From NCBI GenBank assembly GCA_025093985.1, contig JACAAK010000002.1, forward strand, positions 3,534,001-3,598,000: DNA of 64,000 bases, read 5' to 3'. Below, piece by piece: positions 1 to 11,109 of the stretch. This DNA is from Calvatia gigantea. Lineage: Eukaryota; Basidiomycota; Agaricomycetes; Agaricales; Lycoperdaceae. The stretch's first letter is position 1, and the number at the start of each line of letters is the position of its first letter. Under the pieces are notes generated by a model. The model ran no database searches, was not told where the DNA came from, and saw only the letters and a list, made by a program, of their open reading frames with translations. Made by a program: the position numbers and the translations under genes.

Positions 1-733
1 GCGCCAAGAACGGTACTGCTACACCCTCTTCCTTCACCTCCGTCTTATTTCATGATGTAAATACTTTTCAACAGATATCAGACCTTCACATAAAATAACA
101 AGGGAAGAAGGTTGCGCGAGCCTTGTACATCCCAAGGAGTTTCTTTCTTCTGCCGAAACATCATAAACTCTGCGAAACACCAACTCGTTGCCAAGTAAAG
201 CCAGCAGAATAAGTTATTCCATTACTTCTCCATCGCCCTCGTTGTTTTCTGGATTAATCGCCGGTACAGCCTCTCTCTTGCCGCTTTGAGTACTCAATAC
301 CCTAGAATGTCGGGTGGGTGACTCAATCTTGTGGCCACTTTTGCCCATATGGTACCAAAAAATCGGTTCTTACACAAAAGGTAATTCATCTCAGGCGAAT
401 CCGCGGTGTATGTTGTGCTGAAAGAATGCATGGCTCAGACACAGGCAGCGCCGATCGATACTGAATTTTAGTCTTTTCTCCACAAGTTCTTCCGTTTGGC
501 CTCATGTTCTATTGCATTTGAGCCTGATTACACTGGACGAATAACAGATACCAGACAAGTAGGCAGACCTATTTCCCGCCGCCCGTCATTAAGTGTGGTA
601 AGTCGAAGTACGCTTCTTCGATGTGATACGCCCCTGACAGGTTGCACCTTTCGACTCAGATATCTAACGTGAAACCAAGCACCGACACCCAGGTCGGAGG
701 GAATCGCGCCAGTTCTTATTTGTGTCCTCCTTG
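1..733. other. No gene recognised
   Basis: No supported gene. The one open frame of note (528-785, minus strand) overlaps the conserved leader of the first F-box copy and shows no recognisable domain, so I read it as chance. Confidence 0.5.
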
Positions 734-865
734 TACCACAACGCGGTAAGACACACTCCCCTGGCATAATAAACACTCCTGACATCTTGTACCTTTGTTA
801 TTAGGCATCAAATACGAAAACAAGTTTCATCTCCACAATACGGGCCTAAAAATTTCCCGAACGCG

Positions 866-2353
866 ATGCTGGAGCAAATAAGGCCCGAGACTCAACAAAT
901 AACGGCGCGAGAAGCCCAACGCCTCCGCAGACTGAACGACCGACATGCTGCGACGGCTGTCTTACCCCACGAAGTCTTTGCGGCTATATTTAAATATGCC
1001 TGTGAGGGCGTGAACGCCTTCCCACTCGTCCTCGGCGGTGTTTCCGCCCAATGGCGAAGCGTCGCTTGGTCAACTCCTCAGCTTTGGACCTCCCTTTCCG
1101 TGTCCATAATCACGAATGACGATATCTGCTTGCCCTCTCAGCGATACGATATCCTCCGCTTGTACTTCACAAACTTGCAAGCTCTCTCACTATCGCTTGA
1201 GCTTTGTGATAAGGATGAGTGGCCCAAGTTACCGGACGAGTCGCTTTTCTGGCGTCAACCTGCCATTCCCTTCCGAGAGTTTTTTGACTTCGTCTTTCGG
1301 GTGAACCCGCATCAACTTCGAGGCATCGTATTGAAATTGGGCATGGATTGGTGGTGGAACTTTTGTAACAGCTTCCAGCCGAGCCTCCTTACTAGGCTTG
1401 AGTTTATTGATATCGACTGGTATTCGGGAGCTTTTATGTCCGACACGAACCCTTCTTTCGCGATCCCTTCGTTGACTAAAGTCTCTTTTTCGGAAGACGA
1501 GCCCTCTGATGGGTACTTTTCGTCGTTGCGGCTCCCATAGATCCAACTCACGTCCCTTGAATTACGGGGACTTGTTATGAACGAATGCTTCGAGTTGCTT
1601 ATGAACACATCCCCGAGTTTGAAAGTGTTCCGCTGTGTCCCTGACCCAAGCTCCGAGCCTTTTCTTGCCTCCCGTTACCCCGACACGACCCTATACAATC
1701 TGGAGACGCTAGATTGGTGCTTCTGCGTTGATGAAGACGACTGGACAAAATTCTTGTTGACCCCTATGCGATTTCCATCCCTGCGTCGCCTGTACTGTCG
1801 AGGGGCGTCTCGCCTACGCCAGGATCTCTGGTACCTCTTGGATGATTTTATTCAAGATTTGCCACGTTTAATCACCTTTGGGAGCGGTCCCGCCCTGCAA
1901 CAGGACTTAGGACCATCAGATTGTTGGACTAATGGTAGCGGAAAAGGCAGCTCAAGTTATATCTCCTGCCCTTGGACCGTTTTCACATTGTCCGGATTAC
2001 AGGAGCTACAGCTCAACGGGCTCAGTGCTCTGATCCTGGAGTTTTTCTTTGCGAGGCCCACCATGTGGGGCGGGCCTGATTTTAAGGCGGCTTTACCACA
2101 GCTGAAGGTACTTGAAGTAGGCTGTAAAGAGAATCTTTTCGAGCCTGAGGTATTCTCGGCATTTGTCAAAATGCTCCGCTCGAGGTGGGACGCCGGGGAT
2201 GTTAGTTCAAGGAGATATGTGCGGTTGAGGAGCATACGTTTAAAGGAGATCTGCTCTCTTGAAGAACATTCTCGAGGCAATGAGTCCTCGATGCGTGTTC
2301 TCGAAGGGCTCATAAATGGAGGTTTAGAAGTTATATTAGAATCGAAATTTTAG
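866..2353 (+). pseudogene. F-box protein copy 1, one in-frame stop
   Basis: Single-exon F-box-like gene. The N-terminal F-box region (about residues 33-75; LPHEVFAAIFKYAC, then PLVLGGVSAQWRS and TPQLW) would bind Skp1 in an SCF ubiquitin ligase. A leucine-rich C-terminal region would bind the substrate. The start at 866 matches the start region of the other copies. The frame is open except for TAG at 1538-1540, where the paralogues have TGG (Trp, in the motif PWDQLTSLEL). The reading frame then continues undisturbed to 2353 for another 270 codons. This is therefore either a very young pseudogene or an allele with one nonsense mutation; it has the most complete C-terminus of the array. First copy of a tandem family. 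Confidence 0.8.
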
Positions 2354-3690
2354 ACACGCTATCTTACCCAATGGACTGGTATTTTCCAGTCCCTCGCTTT
2401 AAATACAAATATTGAAAGTGGCAGAGCAAGTTGTGAGAAGGGATGTTCCCATCTATTCAAGTTCCATTCGGCGTAGAAAAAATTCTAATCTTGTCGCGGT
2501 TCTGAGTAGCTGGACCAAAGTGTCGCAAACCATAAAAAAAGTGATTGTGTGTGATGAGGACAGTACAAGGTCTGATGAATCTCAGTAGTACAAATACTGT
2601 ATGTGGATGCGAAACACAAGGAGGGTACCATGAGTACATCTGGTATTCAGCCGACACATAATGATTAGTGAGATCTAGTTTTCCCCTGAGTATCGGAATT
2701 TTAGATTTTCATTTTCATCGTCAAAACGAGCTGTCGATATGTCATTGATGTCATCCTCCGCCTTCCTTACGTATCCAGGACCCTGGTAAGGTACGCTTGG
2801 AAGTACCCGAAAGTTCTCAGAGTTGGACGCAGTCGAATGCAACCTGGTGTGGAGATCGGACGGCACCTGACACTGAAAAATGTCATGTATGTGTCCTCCC
2901 CCCACCACTCCACTTCACCGACGACGCCTTCACTTCCGAGAACAATGACCAAGACACCGACCCCGAAAATCCCATTTCCGAGCCATCCAAAGTCCGGATC
3001 ATACACGATTTCCTAATTCGGAAGTCCCGACCACGGAAGCTCCAACCTCCGAACTCCACCTCGCCTGCCCGTACTTCTCATTTCCGACTCTAAAAACCTA
3101 CGGACCGCTTTCCTATTCACTTTTAAGCTTTTTCCTACACTCCTCATAATTTCGAATCTCATATAATAAGTTTCCGGCCCGTTTTTATCCCCACTCAGTA
3201 TGTTTCCTGTGTTTCTTTCTCTAAAATTTACATTCTACCCCTTGTAATACACGCGCACAGACAAACTCTGTGTCTATAAAACCTGTATACTACATGGTAG
3301 TCAGGTAGCTACGAATTTCCCAGTCTCCGATCTCTTTTCTCTTTCTGATCTCGTCTCGACGCCCGAATCGCCACGCAATCGTAAATGCTACCTCCCGAAC
3401 GTTCGGTAATCACTCTCGACACCTTTCCGGACCATTTTCTCATCGTTCCGAGCCTTCGGAACAAAATTATCTTCCGTTCCGCCGCCTCACATTCCTCTTG
3501 ATCTTCACCCCTACCCCTTTCTTTCCAATTATTCCCTCGGTCGAGAACAACGTTGAACGGACGCCAACGTGCTTGTGCACCTAGCCGTAGCCACCCTCTT
3601 CACTGGGAAGCAGCTCCAGGCTCAAAACAGTCTTTTGGGCTGGGGTTGGGCATTGATATTGAGGGGGCATTGGGTAATATTGGGTGTGAC
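2354..3690. other. Spacer between F-box copies 1 and 2
   Basis: Intergenic DNA without a recognisable gene. A 98-codon frame at 2797-3093 (plus) and a 79-codon frame on the other strand overlap each other and look like chance. From about 3690 the sequence resembles the leader of the other F-box units (a TGTGACRGGGCAC motif). Confidence 0.45.
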
Positions 3691-3881
3691 GGGGCACAGA
3701 CCGTTACTTTCATATCAATCCTTTCTCAGCTTTTTTCATCCACCAACAAACGACAAAGCGCGCCCTCTCCTGGCATGTCAGATACTCCTGACAGGCTACG
3801 CCCTTGATATCAGACATCAAACACAGAGGCGAGCAGCGAGCTTCATTTTTTCGAAGCAAATCTGAATAAATTTCCTAGACG

Positions 3882-5494
3882 CGACGCTGGAGTACTTTAT
3901 GCCCGAGTCCAACTACTAACGGTATTCAAAGCCCAACGTCTCCGTAAGCTAAACGGTGTCCAAGCTGTGACAGCTACCCTGCACTCCGAAGTCCTTACGG
4001 CCATATTAAAGTACGCTTGTGCTGGTGTGAATACTTTCCCTCTCGTCCTCAGCGGTGTTTGCGCCCATTGGCGGAACATTGCTTGGTCAACACCTCAACT
4101 CTGGACCTCCCTTCACGTTTCTATAATTACGGATGACGAAGATGATGGCTTGCCCTCCCGGTGCTACGATATCCTCACCTTGTAATTTGCAAACCCGCAA
4201 GCTCTCACATTATTGCTGCGGCTACGTGACATGGATCGTGGTTCAGGGGGAAACAAATCATTAATACGCGGGCCTTTCATTCCTTGCCAGGAGTTTTTCG
4301 ACTTAATTTTTTTGGTCAACCCCCATAAGTTACGTGGCTTCATATTCCACGAGTGTAGCCCGAGGTGGTGGCCCATTTTTTTGTGGCAACTTCCATTCAA
4401 ACCTCCTTATGAGCCTTACTTTTGCTGAGCTTGGATGGCATTCGGCGCCTGACCCCCTGGCTCCTTTTTCCGTACATCTCCCGGATGATGCCTCACTTTC
4501 TGAATCGGATGATGCCTCGCTTTTCGAACGTTTCTCGGCTGACGTTCCGCTTTCCGACCGGCTACAACTCCCATGGACCCAACTCACATCTCTCATGTTA
4601 TTTGCTCTTCCCATCGACGACTGCCTAAAGCTGCTTGTGGACACGTGCCCTCATTCAAAGGAATTCCACTGTGTCCGACCTGGGCGAAGTCCTGAACCCT
4701 TTTCCATCCTCAACTTCCCCAACACTACGGTGTACAACCTCGAGACGCTGGAGTGGTACTTTGACGACAGCAGCTGGACGCAACTCCTGTTGACCTCTAT
4801 GCAGTTTCCATCCCTCAGCCACCTTCATTGTCGAGAGATGGACGGTGTCAGTCCGGATTTCTGGGTGCTCATGAATAAATTTACTCAAAACCTGCCTCAC
4901 TTGATCTCCTTTGGGAGCAGTATCCTTTTAATGCACCACAGAGAACTGGATTATCAGGATTACGGTACTGAAGAAGATAGCTCAAATGATGACCATCCCC
5001 CCTTCACTTTGCCCAGGTTACATGGGTTACAGATGCTGTCGCTCGGCGTAAACAAGTATTGGGACCTGGATTTCATCTTTAACAAGCTCAACATTCAGAG
5101 TCGGTCTAACTGGGGCGAGCGGGTTTTACCACAGTTGCAGGTACTTGAAGTTTGTTTTGCTTATTCTAGCGGGTGGCGACTGTTTATTGCTGTCGTATTC
5201 TCGGCGTTCATCAGAATGCTTCGTTCGAGATGGGACGGTGGTGATAATCGATGGGAAGGGTGCACGAAGCTGAAATGTGTGCGTTTGATAGGGATCCTTT
5301 CTCTTAAAGAAGCGTATTCTCTAGAAACTGAGTCACAGATGCGTGATCTCCCAGGGCTCATGGACGAAGGCTTGGAGGTTGTCTTAGTGTCAGAAATCTA
5401 CAAGTGTAGGTATATGCACACTAGTAGAGCATCGTTCCGTCGGTCAAGCTCCCCTGTAAACTACTTTTCTCCAGTCCATTGTCACCCGATATAG
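3882..5494 (+). pseudogene. F-box protein copy 2, multiply broken
   Basis: F-box/LRR paralogue of copy 1 with several lesions. The start codon aligned to copy 1 is ACG. A stop appears a few codons later. TAC has become TAA at 4183-4185. A frameshift lies near 4390-4415, after which homology continues in another frame to 5494 (PWTQLTSLML, then DCLKLLVDTCP, then VFSAFIRMLRSRWDGG). The C-terminal half, including the RSRWDGG region that copies 4 and 5 have lost, is otherwise open. No function is expected from the full-length product. The open 3' half could still be transcribed. Confidence 0.75.
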
Positions 5495-5559
5495 ATATTG
5501 AGGGCGGTAGCCCAAGCAGCAAAAAGGGTTAGAAGTAACATAAAGGTGTTTCTGGTGCT

Positions 5560-5725
5560 TCTAGGAATTGGGAACTGTGGATGCGCATTCGGGTTCCAAT
5601 GCTGTTTGATCTCAGGCCTCCTTCAAACGCCCCATTCCTACCTCGCCCTCACCACTCGCAGTCACCTTCTTATCCAGGTCCAGCCCCTAAGGCTCGTTCC
5701 AACCTTTTCCGGCCAAATCTTGTGA
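5560..5725 (-). repeat. Duplicated fragment of the NAA35 3' end
   Basis: On the minus strand this segment resembles the last coding bases of NAA35 at 13030-13190 (for example NPNAHPQFPIP here against DPNVHPWFPIP there). It marks the downstream edge of a tandem unit that carried the F-box gene together with the tail of its convergent neighbour. It has no independent coding capacity. Confidence 0.6.
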
Positions 5726-5810
5726 TAAATTTGGAATGCCGTTCCGTTGTATGGTATCGCACATCGAAGGCGTCTGCTTTTGATTACCAGACAACGACCT
5801 TTACCATTCC

Positions 5811-6035
5811 TTGACCAATCTTTCACTTATCGAAGAATCTCCGAGTCTCCAGGTCCGTCTCTCCCTACTACAACTTCCGTACTCACAGCTCACCAATCTA
5901 AAAATGGTACGAGACCCAGTGGGTGACCACCCGGATCTCCTTCTGAACCTATGCCCTGATTTAAAGGAGTTCGGTCGCATGGAAGTCAAACCAAGCAACA
6001 CATTCATTTGGAAATGGTCACAGGTAAAGACCTAG
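5811..6035 (+). pseudogene. F-box/LRR remnant
   Basis: Short decayed piece of the F-box family. The motifs LPYSQLTNLKM, DHPDLLLNLCPDLKEF align with PWDQLTSLEL and DECLELLMNKCPRLREF of copy 5. It lies between the NAA35 tail fragment and the leader of the next unit, so it is a leftover of unequal exchange rather than a gene. Confidence 0.6.
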
Positions 6036-6228
6036 TGTGACAGGGCACACCCACGAGCTCGGACTGCCCAGTCCCTTTTTGATTTTTTTTTGATACTACG
6101 ACGCAGTAAGGTGTTCTCGTCCCGGTATACCAAACACTCTTGGCAGCTTACACCTTTGTTATTAGGCATCAAATATGAAAGCAAGATTCGTTTCTACGAG
6201 GCAAGCCGAACTAGATTTCCCGTACGTG

Positions 6229-7719
6229 ATGCTAGAGCAAGTGGGGCCTAAGGTCCAACGATCAACGGCGCTAGAAGTCCAACTTCGCCGCGAACTGAAT
6301 GACCGACAGGCTGCGACAGCTGTTTTCCCCCCTGAAGTCCTTGCAGCTATATTTAAATATGCGTGTGGGGGTGTGCCTTCCCACTCGTCCTCGGCGGTGT
6401 TTCCACCCAATGGCGAAACATTGCCCGGTCAACTCCTCAGCTTCGGACCTCCCTTCACATTTCCGTCGTCATGGATGATGGCGCGGGCGGGGATGGCTTG
6501 CCTTCCCGGTGCCATGATATCCTCAAGTTGTACGTCGCAAACTTACAAGCTCTCTCGTTGACACTTGAACTCTATGACCTGAGTATCTGGAGAGGCCGCT
6601 ACCAGTCATTACTGCGTGGACCTTTCATTCCTCCCCAAGAATTTTCGACTTGATCTTTCGGGTCAATCCACATAAGCTAGGAGGCTTCAACTTCCAGGAG
6701 TTTGGCCCGGAATGGTGGGGCGTTCTTTGTGACAGCTTTGAGCCAAGCCTTGTTACGAAGCTTACTTTTATTGCTCTTGACTGGTATTCAGAATCTTATC
6801 CCATCGCGGACATCCCCTTTCCATCCCCTTCCTTAACTGAAGTCTCGTTTTCTAACTACTAGTACTCCCACAATGGACATTTTCCACCGTTACAATTGCC
6901 ATGGGCTCGACTTACGTGCCTCAGGTTATCGAGCATTCCTGTGGATGAATGCTTAGAGCTGCTTGTGAACACATGTTCTGGTTTAAAGGAAATCCATTGC
7001 AAATACCCCGATCGGGGTTCCAAAATTTCCCGCCTCCGGTTACCCCAACACCACCCTCCGCAATTTGGAAACACTGGACTGGTACTTTAACAACGACCAC
7101 TGGACGCGGTTCCTGTTGTCCTCCTTGCACTTTTCATCCTTACACAACCTTTATTGTCGGAGGATGTATGGACTCAAACAGGATGTATGGACTCAAACAG
7201 GATGTCTGGCAGCTCATAAATAAGTTTATCCAGAAGACGCCACGCTTAACCACCCTTGAAAGTGATCGCATCGCGTTTGTTCCCCACCGAGGTTCAGAAT
7301 GCCATATCGCCCGAGCCACAGCAGTCCCGAATATAGTTTAAACGACAATCAATACCACCACGGCTTCTTCACCTTGTCCAAGTTGCAGGAGCTGCATTTT
7401 CATGCACGTGGTGCTCGGGAGTATGAGTTGTTATTTACTCAGCTCAATATACGTCGTTGGCCTGGTTCTGGGGAGCCGGTTTTGCCACAGTTGCAGGTAC
7501 TTGGGATTGTTTCTGGAATGGACCTGTTTAAACCTGCGGTATTCTTGGCATTTGTTGAAATGCTTTGTTCGAGATAGGATGGTGCAGACAGTCGATATGT
7601 GCGGTTGCGGTGCGTACGTTTGGGGGTCAAATCCCTCGAAAGATCTCCAGAAAATGATTCTCAGATGTGCATTCTTGATAGACTCATGAACGAAGGCTTA
7701 GAGGTTCTGTGTGTATAGT
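6229..7719 (+). pseudogene. F-box protein copy 3, multiply frameshifted
   Basis: F-box/LRR paralogue beginning at the conserved ATG (6229; MLEQVGPKVQ). Homology passes through at least three frames: the F-box region shifts near 6375 (GGV/PLVLGGVSTQWRN), again near 6650 (PPQEFST/MIFRVNPHKLGGF), meets a TAG at 6860-6862, and shifts again after 7000. A 19-bp tandem duplication adds a further lesion near 7165-7202. The C-terminal part (PQLQVLGIVSGMDLFKPAVF) is still visible to about 7700. Non-functional as an F-box protein. Confidence 0.75.
7163..7202. repeat. 19-bp direct tandem duplication
   Basis: The unit AGGATGTATGGACTCAAAC occurs twice in direct succession and is followed by AGGATGTCTGG. 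It lies inside the decayed F-box copy 3 and, being 19 bp, shifts its frame. It looks like a replication-slippage event. Confidence 0.85.
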
Positions 7720-8148
7720 AAACCGAATTTACACTGTCGATTGACTTGTTCTAGGGTTTAGAAAGGTTGGATTATAAGGACCAATATATCTCTAGAAATC
7801 CATCACTGTCGGACACCGCTACAATAGCTTATACCACGGACGGTGATCCAGAGCCCAAACTCAAAATGGCCTAAGGCCGGGCTCCAGGATTACAAGGAAA
7901 GACAAATGTGACAGGGTGTGCATGGGATTACGTCTTTTGACTCGACCAACTTTACATTTAATCCGGAGTGAATAGTTTCAATCCTTTCTTGGGTTTCTTG
8001 CTACCACAACACAGTAAGGCGCATCCTCTCCTGGCATGGGAAGTGCTTCTGACAGACTACATCTTTGAAATTAAGCATCTAACACGAAGCAAACTCCTTT
8101 CTTTCAAGGCAACCTCTGGGACACAGAAATCCCGAGGGTCAACCATCA

Positions 8149-9219
8149 ATGGCGCGAGAGGTCCGACATCCCTACGGGCTAAGCGGGCCACAAGCTGCGA
8201 CAGCTAACCTCCCCTACGAAATCTTTACGACCATATTTCAACACGTTTGTGATGATGCGAGCACCTTTCCGCTCGTCCTCGGTGGTGTTTGTGCCAATTG
8301 GCGGAGCATTGTTTGGTCAATTCCTCGGCTCTGGGCCTCTCTTCATGTTTCCATAATCATGGATGGGAACAATGTGGAAAATGAAGTCTTGCCATCCAGG
8401 CGCTACGAGATCCTCCACTTGTACATCGCAAACCTGCGAGGTCTTTTACTGTCACTTGAGCTACGTGATATGGATATCTGGGGCTGGGGACGATCATTAC
8501 ATCATGGACCTTTTATTCCCTACCGGAAGTTTTTTGACCTGATCTTTCGGGTCAACCCACATAAGCTAGGGAGTTTCAATTTCCAGGAGTTTAGCCAGAA
8601 GTGGTATGATATTTTTTGTGACAGTTTCGAGCCAAGCCTCTTAACGAGTCTTGCATCCATCGATCTTAAGTGGTTTTCACCATTTCGTCCCCCCACCTTA
8701 AATGTTCCCCTTTACATCCTTCCTATCCCTTCCTTGACTAAAGTCACGCTTTCTGATCGAGGTTCTATTGGACTCCTTTCATTCCTACAACTCCCTTGGG
8801 CCTCACTCACGTCCCTTGAGTTATGGCTTCTTCCCGTAGATGAATGTGTGGGGTTGCTACTGAACGAATGCCCTCGCTTGAAGGAATTTCGCTATGCCTA
8901 CCCTAAATGTCGTGGTCGCGGGCCTGTCTCCGTGTCCGGATACCCTGATACAACCGTGCGCAACCTAGAGATACTGGATTGGCGCTTTCAAAACAATAGT
9001 TGGACGCGATTCCTGTTGACCTCCGTGCAGTTTTCATCCCTTCGCCGCCTTTATTGCCGAGAGATGCTTAACCTTAGCCGGGATCTCCGTCAGCTTGTGA
9101 GGAAGTTTATTCAAGGCTCACCGCATACAACTCTCCTTCTTGGCGATAACTTCCCGCTTAGCCTAGAGGGCTTTGACACTTCAGATAGTGATCAAGAGGG
9201 GGATCCTACAGAAGAATAG
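8149..9219 (+). CDS. F-box protein copy 4, open
   Basis: Single-exon, 356-residue F-box-like protein, probably a substrate adaptor of an SCF ubiquitin ligase. The F-box region is at about residues 20-65 (NLPYEIFTTIFQHVCDD, FPLVLGGVCANWRS, IPRLWASLHVS). It is followed by the conserved GPFIPYRKFFDLIFRVNPHK block and a leucine-rich region. Compared with copies 1 and 2 the C-terminus is about 100 residues short: the frame stops soon after FIQGSPHTTLL, and degenerate remains of the lost segment (a VAFLASVELRR-like stretch) can be seen near 9385-9480. The start ATG lies a few codons inside the region homologous to copy 5, whose more upstream ATG is missing here. Whether this truncated form is stable is not known. 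Confidence 0.75.
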   Translation: MAREVRHPYGLSGPQAATANLPYEIFTTIFQHVCDDASTFPLVLGGVCANWRSIVWSIPRLWASLHVSIIMDGNNVENEVLPSRRYEILHLYIANLRGLLLSLELRDMDIWGWGRSLHHGPFIPYRKFFDLIFRVNPHKLGSFNFQEFSQKWYDIFCDSFEPSLLTSLASIDLKWFSPFRPPTLNVPLYILPIPSLTKVTLSDRGSIGLLSFLQLPWASLTSLELWLLPVDECVGLLLNECPRLKEFRYAYPKCRGRGPVSVSGYPDTTVRNLEILDWRFQNNSWTRFLLTSVQFSSLRRLYCREMLNLSRDLRQLVRKFIQGSPHTTLLLGDNFPLSLEGFDTSDSDQEGDPTEE

Positions 9220-9564
9220 ATGAGTGTATTGACCTCTGTATGATGCATTTCCCGATGGGGAGCTGTTTGAGGATATGAGATACGAAGAGATGGGAGGGGG
9301 AAGAAAATAAAGTAATTAATTTAGCTGAGTCCCTGCGCACGCCGTATGCAGTTGTGTGCTCTATGCTGGAATACTATCGAACTTAGAAAGATCCTGTCTG
9401 GCTCGTAGCATTCTTGGCATCTGTTGAATTGCGCCGTTTGAGAGGGGACGGGCTTATGCGCGGTTGAAGGTGTCGGGAGCAGCGAAGAAACACCGCCTCA
9501 CTTTTCCAAAGTAGGGGCACTGAAAAAATATCTTCAACGTGAAAGTGAGGTAGACCCCGCCACA

Positions 9565-10355
9565 AACAGACTTGAACCAAGTCGCAAGCCTTTTTCCATC
9601 CTCAGCTACCCCAACACCATCGTGCGCAATTTAGAGACGCTAGGGTAGTAATTTGATGGCAACAGTGTGGACGCAGTTCCTATTGATCTCCCTGCACTTC
9701 CCATCCCTCCGCCACCTTCATTGTCGAGAGATGACCGACGCCAACCTGGATTTCTGGGTACTCACGAACGAGTTTACTGAAGATTTACCGCCCTTGACCC
9801 CCTTTGGGAGCGGTATTGTCCCACGGGCTGCAGCGGGAAGGAAGACAAAAGTAATAATCAAATCCCTTGTGTGACCTTCACATTGCTTACCTCTGTTACG
9901 GGGGTACAGGTGCTATCGCTCGTCGTAAATGGATATCGGGCCCCGGAATTCATCGTTACCAAGCTCAACATGCAGAGTAAATTTAACCCTGTAGAACAGG
10001 TTTTACCACATTTGCAGGTAATCGGAGTTTGCTTTGATTATCACAGCAGGGGGAAAATTTTTGTACCCGCGGTCTTCACGGCATTTGTTGAAGCGCTTCG
10101 CTCGAGACGGGACGGTGAAGACACCAAATGCGAAGGGTGCAAAAGGCTGAGGCTTGTGCATTTAGTGGGTATCTTTTCGCTGAAGAAGGGCATTCTCGAG
10201 AAACCGAGTCCCATATGCACGTCCTTGAAAGGCTCGTGGGTGAAGACTTAGAGGTTGTGCTGGTGCCGGAGATTTACGAATGTAAATCTATTCCCACTCG
10301 TAAATCGCTCCGCCGATTGACCACCATTGTTTTCTATTCCATTACCATCCAATAA
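9565..10355 (+). pseudogene. F-box protein copy, 5'-truncated
   Basis: Only the C-terminal half of an F-box/LRR paralogue, closest to copy 2. It begins abruptly at the equivalent of KPFSILSYPNT and contains stops near 9648. It then runs through MTFTLLTSVTGVQVLSL to VFTAFVEALRSRRDGED and changes frame near 10190 (HSRETESHMHVLERLV). There is no F-box and no leader, so this copy is a dead fragment. A NAA35 tail fragment follows it, as after copy 2. Confidence 0.7.
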
Positions 10356-10383
10356 GATTTTGTGGGCAGTAGCCCAAGCGGCA

Positions 10384-10610
10384 GATATGGAAACCGTGGA
10401 TGCACCTCCAGATCCCAACGCAGTTTGCCCAGCCAAACATCCTATATTAATGTCTTCCCCACTGCACCACTTTGTTATCCGAGTTCAACCCCTTAAGCTC
10501 GTTCGAGTTCTCGTAACTGTAGTAGTAGCTTTGTTGCCCCAGAAATCGAGCCGGATTCAGACGTATAGGTAGATGGTGTCACCAGCAATGTGGAGGTGAA
10601 TTCGAGGAAA
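10384..10610 (-). repeat. Second duplicated fragment of the NAA35 3' end
   Basis: Similar to 13036-13330, the terminal exon of NAA35 on the minus strand, including GATGCACCTCCAGATCCCAA against GATGCACATTCGGATCCCAA and the serine/threonine-rich stretch upstream. Together with 5560-5725 it shows that the F-box duplication unit extended into the convergent gene. Confidence 0.65.
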
Positions 10611-10956
10611 AGCTGGTGATATAAAGAATCGTACGCCTTATCCTCATCCGAGTCGAGAACCGAAGGTATACTGCCATGATCCGGCGTGGCGGCACCCACT
10701 GTGATCTACATTGTATACCTCGAATCCCTGTAAGGTTGACTTAGAAGTACCTAAAATATTCCCGAAAACCGTCGCTGCCAGATGCACGTAATAGCCGAAT
10801 TTGCCCTCTCAAAAAACGACTCAGAACTCCGGGAAAATCGCCTGAGGCCTCGGGGGATCACAAATGTGACAGGGCACGCACGAGATTACGTCTGACTTGG
10901 GTAGCTTTTCATCTGGGCCGGAGCAAATCGCTTCAGTTCTTTCTTGTTTTCCTTTT

Positions 10957-11109
10957 GCCACAACACAGTAACTTGTAAGACGAACCTTCTCCTGGCACGC
11001 CAAATGTTTCTGACAGGCTTCACCTTTGTCATTAGGCATCAAACACGAAGCGAACTCCATTCTCTCAAGACAGTTTCAAACAGAAATCTTAGGCACGGAG
11101 CTGGGGCAT
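10957..11109 (+). promoter_or_regulatory. Conserved leader of F-box units
   Basis: About 110 bp just upstream of the start is shared by the F-box copies: CCACAACACAGTAA, then CTCCTGGCA, then CTGACAGGCTTCACC and TTAGGCATCAAACACGAA. Equivalent stretches lie at about 734-830, 3739-3830, 6093-6180 and 8003-8095. It is probably the common promoter or 5' UTR carried by each duplicate, though shared ancestry alone could explain the similarity. Confidence 0.5.
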
